This document shows, in pieces, positions 25,501 to 39,090 of a DNA stretch of 64,000 nucleotides. Below the pieces are notes generated by a model. That model saw only the letters and a list, made by a program, of their open reading frames with translations, was not told the DNA's origin and searched no databases. Source of the DNA: Calliopsis andreniformis. Its lineage: Eukaryota; Arthropoda; Insecta; Hymenoptera; Andrenidae. Within the stretch, counting starts at the first letter, position 1, and each line of letters begins with the position of its first letter. The translations under genes and the position numbers were made by a program. Where the stretch lies: positions 310,001 to 374,000 of the forward strand of contig NW_027480544.1 of assembly GCF_051401765.1 (NCBI RefSeq). The letters are read 5' to 3'.

Positions 25501-28500
25501 TCAGAATTCAGGATGCTCTAATGAGTATTGAGAATTGAGGATTGATGGTTGAGTATTCAGGATTGATAGTTGAGTGTTGAGTGTAGAATATTGAGGATTG
25601 AAGATTGAGGATTGAGGATTGATGATTGAGGATTGAAGATTGATTTTTGATGATTGAAGATTGAGGATTGAGGATTGAGGTTTGAGGACTGAGGACGAGG
25701 ACTGACGGTTGAGGATTGAGGTTTGGGGATTGAGAATTGAGGATTGAGGACTGAGGCTTGAGGAATGAGGATTGAAGACTGAAGATTGAGGATTGAGGAT
25801 TGAGGATTGAGTATTGAGGATTGAGAGATGAGAATTCATGTTTGAGGATAGAGACTTGAAGATTGCAGATTGAGTATTGAGTATTGAAATCTGTGAATTG
25901 ATGTAATTCTATTGAGGATTGAGGATCGAGGATTGAGGATTGGGTATTGCGGATTGAACATTGAGGATTGAGGATTGAGGATTGAGGAATGAGGATTGAG
26001 TGTTGAAGGTTGAGGATTGAGGATTGAAGAATGAGGATTGAGGATTGAGGATTGAGGATTGAGGATTGAGGATTGCAGATTGAGTATTGAGGATTGAAGA
26101 TTGAGGTTTCAGGATTGAGGATTGATGTTTGAGGAACGAGGATTGAGGATTGAGCATTGAGGACTGAGGATTGACGACTGAGTATTGAAGATTGAGGATT
26201 TATGACTGAGGATTGAGGGTTGAGGATTGAGGACTGAGGATTGGGGATTGAGTATTGAGCATTGAGGTTTGAGGACTGAGGCTTGAGGATTGAGGATTGA
26301 GCATAGAGGATTGAAGATTGAGGACTGGCGATTGAGGATTGAAGATTGAGGATTAAGGATTGAGGATTGGGGATTCAGGATGTAGTATTGGAGATTGATT
26401 ATTGGGGATTGAAGATTGAGGGTTGAGGATTGAGAATTGAGGATTGAGGATGAGGACTGAGGGTTGAGGATTGAGGTTTGAGGAACGAGGTTTGAGGATT
26501 GAGGATTGAGGACTGGGGATTGACGATTGAGTATTGAAGATTGAGGATTCATGACTGAGGATTGAGGATTGAGGATTGAGGATTGAGGATTGAGGATTGA
26601 AGATTGAGTATTGAGGATTGAAGATTGAGGATTGAGGATTGAGGATTGAAGATTGTGGACTGGGGATTGTGGATTGAAGATTGAGGATTAAAGATTGAGG
26701 ATTGGGGATTGTGTATCTAGGATTGGAGATTGATTATTCAGGATTGAAGATTCAGGATTGAGGATTGAGGATTGAGGATTGAGAATTGAGAATTGAGGAT
26801 GAGGACTGACGGCTGAGGTTTGAGGTTTGAGGAATGAGGATTGAGGATTGATGACTGAGGATTGAGGATTGATGATTGAGGATTGAGGATTGAGGATTAA
26901 GGATTGAGGATTGATGATTGAGACCTGAGTAATGAGGTCTGAAGATTGAGGACTGAGGATTCAGGATTGAGGATTGAGAATGAGGGCTGAGGGTTGAGGA
27001 TTGAGGTTTGACGACTGAGGACTGAGGATTGAGGATTGAGGATTGAGGATTGAGGATTGAAGATTGTGTATTGAGGATTGAACATTGAGCATTGAGGATT
27101 GAGTATTGAGGATTGGGGATTGAAGATTTGAGTATTGAGGATTGGAGATTGAGGATTGAGGATTGAGGATTGAGGATTGAGGATTGAGGATTGAGGATTG
27201 AGGAGTGAAGGTTGAGGATTGAGGATAGAGGATTGAGGATTGAAGATTGAATAGTGAGGATTGAAGATTGAGGATTGAGGATTGAGGATTGAGGATTGAG
27301 GATTTAGGATTGAGGACTGAGGATTGGGGATTGAGGATTGACGATTGAGGATTGAGTACTGAGGATTGCAGATTGAGTATTGACGATTGAAGATTGAGGA
27401 TTGAGGATTGAGGGTTGAGGATTGAGGACGAGGACAGACGGTTGAGGATTGAGGATTGAGGACTGAGGTTTGAGGATTGAGGATTGAGCAAAGAGGATTG
27501 AAGATTGAGGACTGGCGATTGAGGATTGAAGATTGTGGATTAAGGATTGAGGATTGGGGATTGAGGATCTAGTATTGGAGATTGATTATTGGGGATTGAA
27601 GATTGAGGATTGAGGATTGAGAATTGAGAATTGAGTATGAGGCCTGAGGGTTGAGGATTGAGGTTTGAGGAACGAGGATTGAGGATTGGAGATTGAGGAT
27701 TGGGTATTGAGGATTGAACATTGAGGATTGAGGATTCCGAATTGAGGACTGAGGATTGAAGATTGTGGATTGAGTATTAAGTATTGAGAATTGAGGATTG
27801 AAGATTGAAGATTGAGTATTGAGTATTCAAGATTGAGGATTGAGGATTGAGGAATGAGGATTGGGTGTTGAAGGTTGAGGATTGAGGATTGAAGAATGAG
27901 GATTGAGGATTGAGGATTGAGGATTGAGGATTGCAGATTGAGTATTGAGGATTGAGGATTGAGGATTGAGGGTTGAAGATTGAGCATTGAGGATTGAATA
28001 TTGAGGATTGAGGATTGAGGAGTGAGGATTGAGAATGAGGGCTGAGGGTTGAGGACTGAGGTTTGAGGATTGAGGAATGAGGATTGAGGATTGAGGACTG
28101 AGGCTTGAGGATTGAAGATTGAGCATAGAGGATTGAAGATTGAGGACTGGCGATTGAGGATTGAAGATTGAGGATTAAGTATTGAGGATTGGGGATTGAG
28201 GATCTAGTATTGGAAATTGATTATTGGGCATTGAAGATTGAGGATTGAGGATTGAGAATTGAGAACTGAGGTTGAGGACTGAGGGTTGAGGATTGAGGTT
28301 TGAGGAACGAGGATTGAGGATTGAGGATTGAGGATTGAGGACTGGGGATTGACGATTGAGTATTGAAGATTGAGGATTTATGACTGAGGATTGAGGATTG
28401 AGGATTGAGGATTGAGGATTGAGGGTTGAAGATTGAGCATTGAGGATTGTATATTGAGGATTGAGGATTGAGGAGTGAGGATTGAGAATGAGGGCTGAGG

Positions 28501-28923
28501 GTTGAGGTTTGAGGTTTGAGTATTGAATCCTGAGATTTCAGGATATTCTATTGAGTATTGAGAATTGAGGATTGATGGTTGAGTATTGAGCACTGGGTAT
28601 TGAGGATTGAGTATTGAAGATTGAGGATTGATGATTGAGGATTGAGGATTGAGGATTGAGGATTGAGGATTCAGTATTGAGTATTAAAGATTGAGGATTG
28701 ATGATACAGGATTGAGGATTGAGCATTGAGGTTTGAGGACTGAGGAATGAGTATTGAGGATTGAGGATTGAGGATTGAGGATTGAGGATTGAAGATTGAG
28801 GACTGAGTGTTGATGGTTGAGTGATGAGAACTGATATTTGTGGATTGAGATTTGAAGAGTGAAGAGTGGGGATTGAGTATCGAAAACTGTGAATTGAGGA
28901 TATTCTATTGAGGATTGAGGATT
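22572..28923 (+). repeat. Composite class I/II unit U4 (6,352 bp)
   Basis: Order: A, G1 22869, G2 about 23482, G3 about 23680, a second G3 about 23957, B 24565, D 24936, G4 about 25099, C 25495, D 25886, then class II sequence from about 25986 (H at 26379) to about 28100, and B 28525 before the next A. D occurs twice, 950 bp apart, and C comes between the two, so the usual C-to-D order is preserved only for the second. The class II piece matches 59.2-60.9 kb (offset 33,252 at H). A joint near 24010 runs from G3 into sequence normally following C (GATTGATTTTTGATGATTG). Confidence 0.8.
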
Positions 28924-31900
28924 GACAATTTATTTATGAGGACTGTGGGCTGAAGATTGAGGATTCAGGATTGAGGATTAGGGATTGAGGTGTGAGGACT
29001 GAGGATTGAGGGTTGAGGATTCAGGATTGATGATTGACGCTTGACGATTGAGGATTGAAGATTGAGGATTGGGTATTGAGGATTGAACATTGAGGATTGA
29101 GGATTCCGAATTGAGGGTTGAGGATTGAAGATTGAGGATTGAGTATTGAGTACTGAGAATTGAGGATTGAGGATTGAAGATTGAGTATTGAGGATTGAAG
29201 ATTGAGGATTGAGGATTGAGGGTTGTGGATTGAGGACGGGGACTGAGGGTTGAATATAGATCTTTGAGGTCTGAGGATTGAGGATTGAGGATTGAGGATT
29301 GAAGATTGAGGATTGGGTATTGATGGTTGAAGAATGAGTATTGAGGTTTGAGGACTGAGGATTGAGGGTTGACGATTCAGGATTGATGATTGACGCTTGA
29401 CGATTGAGGATTGAAGATTGAGGATTGGGTATTGAGGATTGGACATTGAGGATTGAGGATTCCGAATTGAGGGTTGAGGATTGAAGATTGAGGATTGAGT
29501 ATTGAGTACTGAGAATTGAGGATTGAGGATTGTAGATTGAGTATTGAGGATTGAAGATTGAGGATTGAGGATTGAGGGTTGTGGATTCAGGACGGGGACT
29601 GAGGGTTGAATATAGATGTTTGAGGTCTGAGGACTGAGGATTGAGGATTGAGGATTGAAGATTGAGGATTGGGTATTGATGGTTGAAGAATGAGTATTGA
29701 GGATTGAGGATTGAAGATTGAGGATTGCAGATTGAGTATTGAGGATTGAAGATTGAGGATTGAGGATTGAGGATTGAGGATTGAGGATTGGGTATTGAGG
29801 ATTGAAGAATGAGAATTGACGATTGAGGATTGAGTATTGAGGATTGAAGATTGAGTATTGACAATTGAAGGTTGATGATTGAGGATTGAGGACTGGGGAT
29901 TGAGGATTGAGTATTGAGGATTGAGCATTGAGGATTGAAGATTCAGGACTGGGGATTGTGGATTGAAGATTGAGGATTAAAGATTGAGGATTGGAGATTG
30001 AGTATCTAGGATTGGAGATTGATTATTCAGGATTGAAGATTGAGGATTGAGTATTGAGGATTGAGGATTGAGAATTGAGAATTGAGGATGAGGACTGACG
30101 GCTGAGGTTTGAGGTTTGAGGTTTGAGGAATGAGGATTGAGGATTGATGACGGAGGATTGAGGATTGATGATTGAGGATTGAGGATTGAGGATTAAGGAT
30201 TGAGGATTGATGATTGAGACCTGAGTAATGAGGTTTGAAGATTGAGGACTGAGGATTCAGGATTGAGGATTGAGAATGAGGGCTGAGGGTTGAGGATTGA
30301 GGTTAGACGACTGAGGACTGAGGATTGAGGATTGAGGATTGAGGATTGAGGATTGAAGATTGTGTATTGAGGATTGAACATTGATCATTGAGGATTGAGT
30401 ATTGAGGATTGGGGATTGAAGATTGAGTATTGAGAATTGGAGATTGAGGATTGAGGATTGAGGATTGAGGATTTAGGATTGAAGATTGAGGATTGAGGAT
30501 TGAGGATTGAATATTGAGGATTGAGGGTTGAAGGTTGAATATTGATGATTGAAGATTGAGTATTGAGGATTGAGGGTTGTGGATTGAGGACGGGGACTGA
30601 CGGTTGAATATTGATGTTTGAGGTCTTAGGATTGAGGATTGAGGATTGAGGATTGAAGATTGAGGATTGGGTATTGAGGGTTGAAGAATGAGTATTGAGG
30701 ATTGAGGATTGAGGATTGAGGATGGCAGATTGAATATTGATGATTGAAGATTGAGGATTGAGGATTGAGGGTTGTGGATTGAGGACGGGGACTGTGGGTT
30801 GAATATAGATGTTTGAGCTCTGAGGATTGAGGATTGAGGATTGAGGATTGAAGATTGAGGATTGGGTATTGAGGGTTGAAGAATGAGTATTGAGGATTGA
30901 GGATTGAGTATTGAGGATTGCAGATTGAGTATTGAGGATTGAAGATTGAGGATTGAGGATTGAGGATTGAGGATTGAGGATTGAGGATTGAGGGTGAGGA
31001 TTGAAGATTGAGTATTGAGGATTGAAGATTGAGGATTGAGGATTGATGGTTGAGTATTGAGAATTGAGGTTTGAGGATTGAGGATTGAGTATTGAAGATT
31101 GAGGATTAATGATTGAGGATTCAGTATTGAGGATTGAGGATTGAGGATTGAGGATTGAAGATTGAGTATTGAGAATTGAAGATTGAAGATTGAGGATTGA
31201 GGATTGAGGATTGAGTATTGAGGATTGACGCTTGAGGATTGAGGGTTGAGGGTGTAGGATTGAAGATAGAGAACTGAGTGTTCAGGACTGAGTGTTGAGA
31301 ATTGATGCTTGAGGTTTGAGATTTGATTATTGAATATTCTGGATTGAGTATTGAGCCATCAGAATTCAGGATGCTCTATTGAGTATTGAGGTTTGTGGAT
31401 TGATGGTTGAGTATTCAGGATTGATGGTTGAGTGTTGAGTGTAGAATATTGAGGATTGAAGATTGAGGATTGAGGATTGATGATTGAGGATTGAAGATTG
31501 ATTTTTGATGATTGAAGATTGAGGATTGAGGGTTGAGGGTTGAGGATTGAGGACGAGGACTGACGGTTGAGGATTGAGGTTTGAGGATTGAGGAATGAGG
31601 ATTGAGGATTGAGGACTGAGGCTTGAGGATTGAGGATTGAGCATAGAGGATTGAAGATTGAGGACTGGCGATTGAGGATTGAAGATTGAGGATTAAGTAT
31701 TGAGGATTGGGGATTGGGGATCTAGTATTGGAAATTGATTATTGGGCATTGAAGATTGAGGATTGAGGATTGAGAATTGAGAATTGAGGTTGAGGACTGA
31801 GGGTTGAGGATTGAGGTTTGAGGAACGAGGATTGAGGATTGAGGATTGAGGATTGAGGACTGGGGATTGACGATTGAGTATTGAAGATTGAGGATTTATG

Positions 31901-32714
31901 ACTGAGGATTGAGGATTGAGGATTGAGGATTGAGGATTGAGGGTTGAAGATTGAGCATTGAGGATTGAATATTGAGGATTGAGGATTGAGGAGTGAGGAT
32001 TGAGAATGACGGCTGAGGGTTGAGGATTGAGGTTTGAGTATAGAATCCTGTGAATTCAGGATATTCTATTGAGCATTGAGAATTAAGGATTGATGGTTGA
32101 GTATTGAGAATTGAGGTTTGAGAATTGAGGATTGAGTATTGAAGATTGAGGATTAATGATTGAGGATTGAGGATTGAGGATTGAGAATTGAGGATTCACT
32201 ATTGAGTATTAAAGGTTGAGGATTGATGATACAGGATTGAGGATTGAGGATTGAGGATTGAGGATTGAAGATTCATTATTGAGGATTGAAGATTGAAGAT
32301 TGAGGATTGAGGATTGAATCCTGAGATTTCAGGATATTCTATTGAGTATTGAGAATTGAGGATTGATGGTTGAGTATTGAGCACTGGGTATTGAGGATTG
32401 AGTATTGAAGATTGAGGATTGATGGTTGAGGATTGAGGATTGAGGATTGAGGATTGAGGATTCAGTATTGAGTATTAAAGGTTGAGGATTGATGATACAG
32501 GATTGAGGATTGAGGATTGAGGATTGAGGATTGAAGATTCATTATTGAGGATTGAAGATTGAGGATTGAGGATTGAGGATTGAAGATTGAGGACTGAGTG
32601 TTGATGGTTGAGTGATGAGAACTGATATTTGTGGATTGAGATTTGAAGAGTGAAGAATGGGGATTGAGTATTGAAAACTGTGAATTGAGGATATTCTATT
32701 GAGGACAGAGGATT
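28924..32714 (+). repeat. Class I unit U5, composite (3,791 bp)
   Basis: After A come a G1' cassette (29221) and then, near 29343, an abrupt return to sequence normally lying about 60 bp after A, followed by a G1 cassette (29578). From that joint onward the unit matches U9 at a constant offset of 12,793 bp: G2 about 30568, G3 about 30765, C 31353 (variant GAGCCATCAG), B 32043 and B 32316. There is no D or G4. B at 32043 has CCTGTGAATTC, a substitution shared only with 44836 and 48970. Confidence 0.85.
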
Positions 32715-33531
32715 GACAATTTATTTATGAGGACTGTGGGCTGAAGATTGAGGATTCAGGATTGAGGATTAGGGATTGAGGTTTGAGGACTGAGGATTGA
32801 GGGTTGAAGAGTGAGCATTGAGGATTGAATATCGAGAATTGAGGATTGAGGATTGAAGATTGAGGATGAGGGCTGAGGGTTGAGAATTGATGTTTGAGTA
32901 TAGAATCCTGAGAATACAGGATTTTCTATTGAGCACTGAGAATTGAGGATTGATGGTTGGGTATTGAGAATTGCGGATTGAGGATTGAGGATTGAGGATT
33001 GAAGATTGAGGATTGGGTATTGAGGATTGAAGAGTGAGGATTGATGATTGAGGATTGAGGATTGACGATTGAAGATTGAGTATTGAGGATTGAAGATGGA
33101 GGATGAGGGCTGAGGGTTGAGGTTTGAGGTTTGGGTATTGAATCCTGAGATTTCAGGATATTCTATTGAGTATTGAGAATTGAGGATTGATGGTTGAGTA
33201 TTGAGCACTGGGTATTGAGGATTGAGTATTGAAGATTGAGGATTGATGATTGAGGATTGAGGATTGAGGATTGAGGATTGAGGATTGAGGATTCAGTATT
33301 GAGTATTAAAGATTGAGGATTGATGATACAGGATTGAGGATTGAGCATTGAGGTTTGAGGACTGAGGAATGAGTATTGAGGATTGAGGATTGAGGATTGA
33401 AGATTGAGGACTGAGTGTTGATGGTTGAGTGATGAGAACTGATATTTGTGGATTGAGATTTGAAGAGTGAAGAGTGGGGATTGAGTATCGAAAACTGTGA
33501 ATTGAGGATATTCTATTGAGGATTGAGGATT
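32715..33531 (+). repeat. Short B-rich unit U5b (817 bp)
   Basis: A 32715, B 32903, B 33140, A 33532; steps 188, 237 and 392. The last step is 7 bp shorter than the 399 of other units. Reading it against 45933-46331, one heptamer has been gained near 33250 (six GAGGATT against five) and two lost near 33380 (three against five), a net loss of one. The first A is preceded by GAGGACAGAGG, shared only with 45508 and 49642. Confidence 0.85.
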
Positions 33532-36171
33532 GACAATTTATTTATGAGGACTGTGGGCTGAAGATTGAGGATTCAGGATTGAGGATTAGGGATTGAGGTG
33601 TGAGGACTGAGGATTGAGGGTTGAGGATTCAGGATTGATGATTGACGCTTGACGATTGAGGATTGAAGATTGAGGATTGGGTATTGAGGATTGAACATTG
33701 AGGATTGAGGATTCCGAATTGAGGGTTGAGGATTGAAGATTGAGGATTGAGTATTGAGTACTGAGAATTGAGGATTGAGGATTGAAGATTGAGTATTGAG
33801 GATTGAAGATTGAGGATTGAGGATTGAGGGTTGTGGATTGAGGACGGGGACTGAGGGTTGAATATAGATCTTCGAGGTCTGAGGATTGAGGATTGAGGAT
33901 TGAGGATTGAAGATTGAGGATTGGGTATTGATGGTTGAAGAATGAGTATTGAGGATTGAGGATTGAGGATTGAGTATTGCAGATTGAATATTGAGGATTG
34001 AAGATTGAGGATTGAGGATTGAGGATTGAGGATTGAGGATTGGGTATTGAGGATTGAAGAATGAGAATTGACGATTGAGGATTGAGGATTGAGGATTGAA
34101 GATTGAGGATTGAGGATTGAGGATTGAATATTGAGGATTGAGGGTTGAAGGTTGAATATTGATGATTGAAGATTGAGGATTGAGGATTGAGGGTTGTGGA
34201 TTGAGGACGGGGACTGACGGTTGAATATTGATGTTTGAGGTCTTAGGATTGAGGATTGAGGATTGAGGATTGATGATTGAGGATTGGGTATTGAGGGTTG
34301 AAGAATGAGTATTGAGGATTGAAGATTGAGGATTGAGGATGGCAGATTGAATATTGATGATTGAAGATTGAGGATTGAGGATTGAGTGTTGTGGATTGAG
34401 GACGGGGACTGTGGGTTGAATATAGATGTTTGAGCTCTGAGGATTGAGGATTGAGGATTGAGGATTGAAGATTGAGGATTGGGTATTGAGGGTTGAAGAA
34501 TGAGTATTGAGGATTGAGGATTGAGTATTGAGGATTGCAGATTGAGTATTGAGGATTGAAGATTGAGGATTGAGGATTGAGGATTGAGGATTGAGGATTG
34601 AGGATTGAGGATTGAAGATTGAGTATTGAGAATTGAAGATTGAAGATTGAGGATTGAGGATTGAGGATTGAGTATTGAGGATTGACGCTTGAGGATTGAG
34701 GGTTGAGGGTGTAGGATTGAAGATAGAGGACTGAGTGTTCAGGACTGAGTGTTGAGAATTGATGCTTGAGGTTTGAGATTTGATTATTGAATATTCTGGA
34801 TTGAGTATTGAACCATCAGAATTCAGGATGCTCTATTGAGTATTGAGAATTGAGGATTGATGGTTGTGTATTCAGGATTGATGGTTGAGTGTTGAGCGTA
34901 GAATATTGAGGATTGAAGATTGAGGATTGAGGATTGAGGATCGAGGATTGAGGATTGGGTATTGCGGATTGAACATTGAGGATTGAGGATTGAGGATTGA
35001 GGATTGAGGATTGAGGACTGAAGATTGAATATTGATGATTGAAGATTGAGGATTGAGGATTGAGGGTTGTGGATTGAGGACGAGGACTGAGGGTTGAGTA
35101 TTGATGTTTGAGGTCTGAGGATTGGGGATTGAGGATTGAGAACTGAGGATTGAGGATTGAGGATTGAGAATTGATGATTGAGGGCTGAGGGCTGAAGATT
35201 GAGGATTGGGTATTGAGGATTGAAGAATGAGGATTGAGGATTGAGGACTGAGGATTGAGGATTCCAGATTGAGTATTGAGGGTTGAAGGTTGAGGATTGA
35301 GGATTGAGGATTGAGGATTGAGGATTGAGGATTGAGGATTGAGGATTGAAGGTTGAGTATCGGGGATTGAAGATTGACGGTTGAGGATTGAGTATTGAGG
35401 AATGAGGATTGAGCATTGAAGATTGAGGATTGGGGATTGGGGATTGACGATTGAGGATTGAGTATTGAGGATTGAAGATTGAGTATTGATGATTGAAGAT
35501 TGAAGATTGAGGATTGAGGGTTGAGGATTGAGGACGAGGACTGACGGTTGAGGATTGAGGTTTGAGGATCGAGGATTGAGGACTGAGGACTAGGGCTTGA
35601 GGATTGACGATTGAGCATAGAGGATTGAAGATTGAGGACTGGCGGTTGAGGATTGAAGATTGAGGATTAAGGACTGAGGATTGGGGATTGAGGATCTAGG
35701 ATTGGAGATTGATTTTTGGGGATTGAAGATTGAGGAGTGAGGATTGAGAATGAGGGCTGAGGGTTGAGGATTGAGGATTGAGTATATAATCCTGAGAATT
35801 CAGGATATTCTATTGAGCATTGAGAATTAAGGATTGATGGTTGAGTATTGAGAATTGAGGTTTGAGAATTGAGGCTTGAGTATTGAAGATTGAGGATTAA
35901 TGATTGAGGATTGAGGATTGAGGATTGAGGATTGAGGATTGAGGATTTAATATTAAGGATTGAGGATTGAGGATTGAGGATTGAGGATTGAAGATTCATT
36001 ATTGAGGATTGAAGATTGAGGATTGAGGATTGAGGATTGAAGATTGAGGACTGAGTGTTGATGGTTGAGTGATGAGAACTGATATTTGTGGATTGAGATT
36101 TGAAGAGTGAAGAATGGGGATTGAGTATTGAAAACTGTAAATTGAGGATATTCTATTGAGGACTGAGGATT
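33532..36171 (+). repeat. Class I unit U6, D deleted (2,640 bp)
   Basis: A, G1' about 33829 (with GATCTTCGAGG), G2 about 34189, G3 about 34386, C 34810, G4 about 35066, then a weakened B at 35787 (ATAATCCTGAG instead of AGAATCCTGAG). D is missing: between C and GAGGATCGAGG there are 126 bp instead of 433 in U10, a loss of 307 bp with its joint near 34936. To the left of the loss the offset to U10 is 12,800, to the right 13,107. Confidence 0.85.
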
Positions 36172-38602
36172 GACAATTTATTTATGAGGACTGTGGGCTG
36201 AAGATTGATTATTCAGGATTGAGGATTAGGGATTGAGGTTTGAGGACTGAGGATTGAGGGTTGAGGATTCAGGATTGATGATTGACGCTTGACGATTGAG
36301 GATTGAAGATTGAGGATTGGGTATTGAGGATTGAACATTGAGGATTGAGGATTCCGAATTGAGGGTTGAGGATTGAAGATTGAGGATTGAGTATTGAGTA
36401 CTGAGAATTGAGGATTGAGGATTGAAGATTGAGTATTGAGGATTGAAGATTGAGGATTGAGGATTGAGGGTTGTGGATTGAGGACGGGGACTGAGGGTTT
36501 AATATAGATCTTTGAGGTCTGAGGATTGAGGATTGAGGATTGAGGATTGAAGATTGAGGATTGGGTATTGATGGTTGAAGAATGAGTATTGAGGATTGAG
36601 GATTGAGGATTGAGGATTGCAGATTGAGTATTGAGGATTGAAGATTGAGGATTGAGGATTGAGGATTGAGGATTGAGGATTGGGTATTGAGGATTGAAGA
36701 ATGAGAATTGACGATTGAGGATTGAGGATTGATGATTGAAGATTGAGGATTGAGGATTGAGGATTGAATATTGAGGATTGAGGGTTGAAGGTTGAATATT
36801 GATGATTGAAGATTGAGGATTGAGGATTGAGGGTTGTGGATTGAGGACGGGGACTGACGGTTGAATATTGATGTTTGAGGTCTTAGGATTGAGGATTGAG
36901 GATTGAGGATTGAAGATTGAGGATTGGGTATTGAGGGTTGAAGAATGAGTATTGAGGATTGAAGATTGAGGATTGAGGATGGCAGATTGAATATTGATGA
37001 TTGAAGATTGAGGATTGAGGATTCAGGGTTGTGGATTGAGGACGGGGACTGTGGGTTGAATATAGATGTTTAAGCTCTGAGGATTGAGGATTGAGGATTG
37101 AGGATTGAAGATTGAGGATTGGGTATTGAGGGTTGAAGAATGAGTATTGAGGATTGAGGATTTAGTATTGAGGATTGCAGATTGAGTATTGAGGATTGAA
37201 GATTGAGGATTGAGGATTGAGGATTGAGGATTGAGGATTGAGGATTGAGGATTGAAGATTGAGTATTGAGAATTGAAGATTGAAGATTCAGGATTGAGGA
37301 TTGAGGATTGAGTATTGAGGATTGACGCTTGAGGATTGAGGGTTGAGGGTGTAGGATTGAAGATAGAGGACTGAGTGTTCAGGACTGAGTGTTGAGAATT
37401 GATGCTTGAGGTTTGAGATTTGATTATTGAATATTTTGGATTAAGTATTGAACCATCAGAATTCAGGATGCTCTATTGAGTATTGAGAATTGAGGATTGA
37501 TGTTTGAGTATTCAGGATTGATGGTTGAGTGTTGAGTGTTGAATATTGAGGATTGAAGATTGAGGATTGAGGATTGATGATTGAGGATTGAAGATTGATT
37601 TTTGATGATTGAAGATTGAGGATTGAGGATTGAGGTTTGAGGACTGAGGACGAGGACTGACGGTTGAGGATTGAGGTTTGGGGATTGAGAATTGAGGATT
37701 GAGGACTGAGGCTTGAGGAATGAGGATTGAAGACTGAAGATTGAGGATTGAGGATTGAGGATTGAGTATTGAGGATTGAGTGATGAGAATTCATGTTTGA
37801 GGATAGAGAATTGAAGATTACAGATTGAGTATTGAGTATTGAAATCTGTGAATTGATGTAATTCTATTGAGAATTGAGGATCGAGGATTGAGGATTGGGT
37901 ATTGCGGATTGAACATTGAGGATTGAGGATTGAGGATTGAGGATTGAGGATTGAGGACTGAAGATTGAATATTGATGATTGAAGATTGAGGATTGAGGAT
38001 TGAGGATTGAGGGTTGTGGATTGAGGACGAGGACTGAGGGTTGAGTATTGATGTTTGAGGTCTGAGGATTGGGGATTGAGGATTGAGAACTGAGGATTGA
38101 GGATTGAGGATTGAGAATTGATGATTGAGGGCTGAGGGCTGAAGATTGAGGATTGGGTATTGAGGATTGAAGAATGAGGATTGAGGATTGAGGACTGAGG
38201 ATTGAGGATTGCAGATTGAGTATTGAGGGTTGAAGATTGAGGATTGAGGATTGAGGATTGAGGATTGAGGATTGAGGATTGAAGATTGAGGATTGAGGAT
38301 TGAAGATTGAGTATCGGGGATTGAAGATTGACGATTGAGGATTGAGTATTGAGGAATGAGGATTGAGCATTGAAGATTGAGGATTGGGGATTGGGGATTG
38401 ACGATTGAGGATTGAGGATTGAAGATTCATTATTGAGGATTGAAGATTGAGGATTGAGGATTGAGGATTGAAGATTGAGGACTGAGTGTTGATGGTTGAG
38501 TGATGAGAACTGATATTTGTGGATTGAGATTTGAAGAGTGAAGAATGGGGATTGAGTATTGAAAACTGTGAATTGAGGATATTCTATTGAGGACTGAGGA
38601 TT
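36172..38602 (+). repeat. Class I unit U7 (2,431 bp), no B
   Basis: A, G1' about 36469, G2 about 36829, G3 about 37025, C 37450, D 37841 and G4 about 38012. C and D match U3 at offset 17,210. G3 carries TTTAAGCTCTGAGG where other copies have TTTGAGCTC. B and the sequence around it are missing: near 38420 the unit passes straight from GACGATTGAGG into GATTCATTATTGAGG and the approach to the next A. Confidence 0.83.
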
Positions 38603-39090
38603 GACAATTTATTTATGAGGACTGTGGGCTGAAGATTGAGGATTCAGGATTGAGGATTAGGGATTGAGGTTTGAGGACTGAGGATTGAGGGTTGAAGAGT
38701 GAGCATTGAGGATTGAATATTGAGGATTGAGGATTGAGGATTGAAGATTGAGAATGAGGGCTGAGGGTTGAGAATTGATGATTGAGTATAGAATCCTGAG
38801 AATGCAGGATTTTCTATTGAGCACTGAGAATTGAGGATTGATGGTTGGGTATTGAGAATTGCGGATTGAGGATTGAGGATTGAGGATTGAAGATTGAGGA
38901 TTGGGTATTGAGGATTGAAGAGTGAGGATTGAGGATTGACGATTGAAGATTGAGTATTGAGGATTGAAGATGGAGGATGAGGGCTGAGGGTTGAGGTTTG
39001 AGGTTTGAGTATTGAATCCTGAGATTTCAGGATATTCTATTGAGTATCGAAAACTGTGAATTGAGGATATTCTATTGAGGATTGAGGATT
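38603..39090 (+). repeat. Shortest B-rich unit U7b (488 bp), with deletion scar
   Basis: A 38603, B 38791, B 39014, A 39091; steps 188, 223 and 77. The final step is 322 bp (exactly 46 heptamers) shorter than the usual 399. The scar is visible at about 39042-39052, where the end of B (TATTCTATTGAGTAT) runs directly into the pre-A cassette (CGAAAACTGTGAATTG). The join lies in GAGTAT, present in both partners. The 223 step is two heptamers short of 237. Confidence 0.85.
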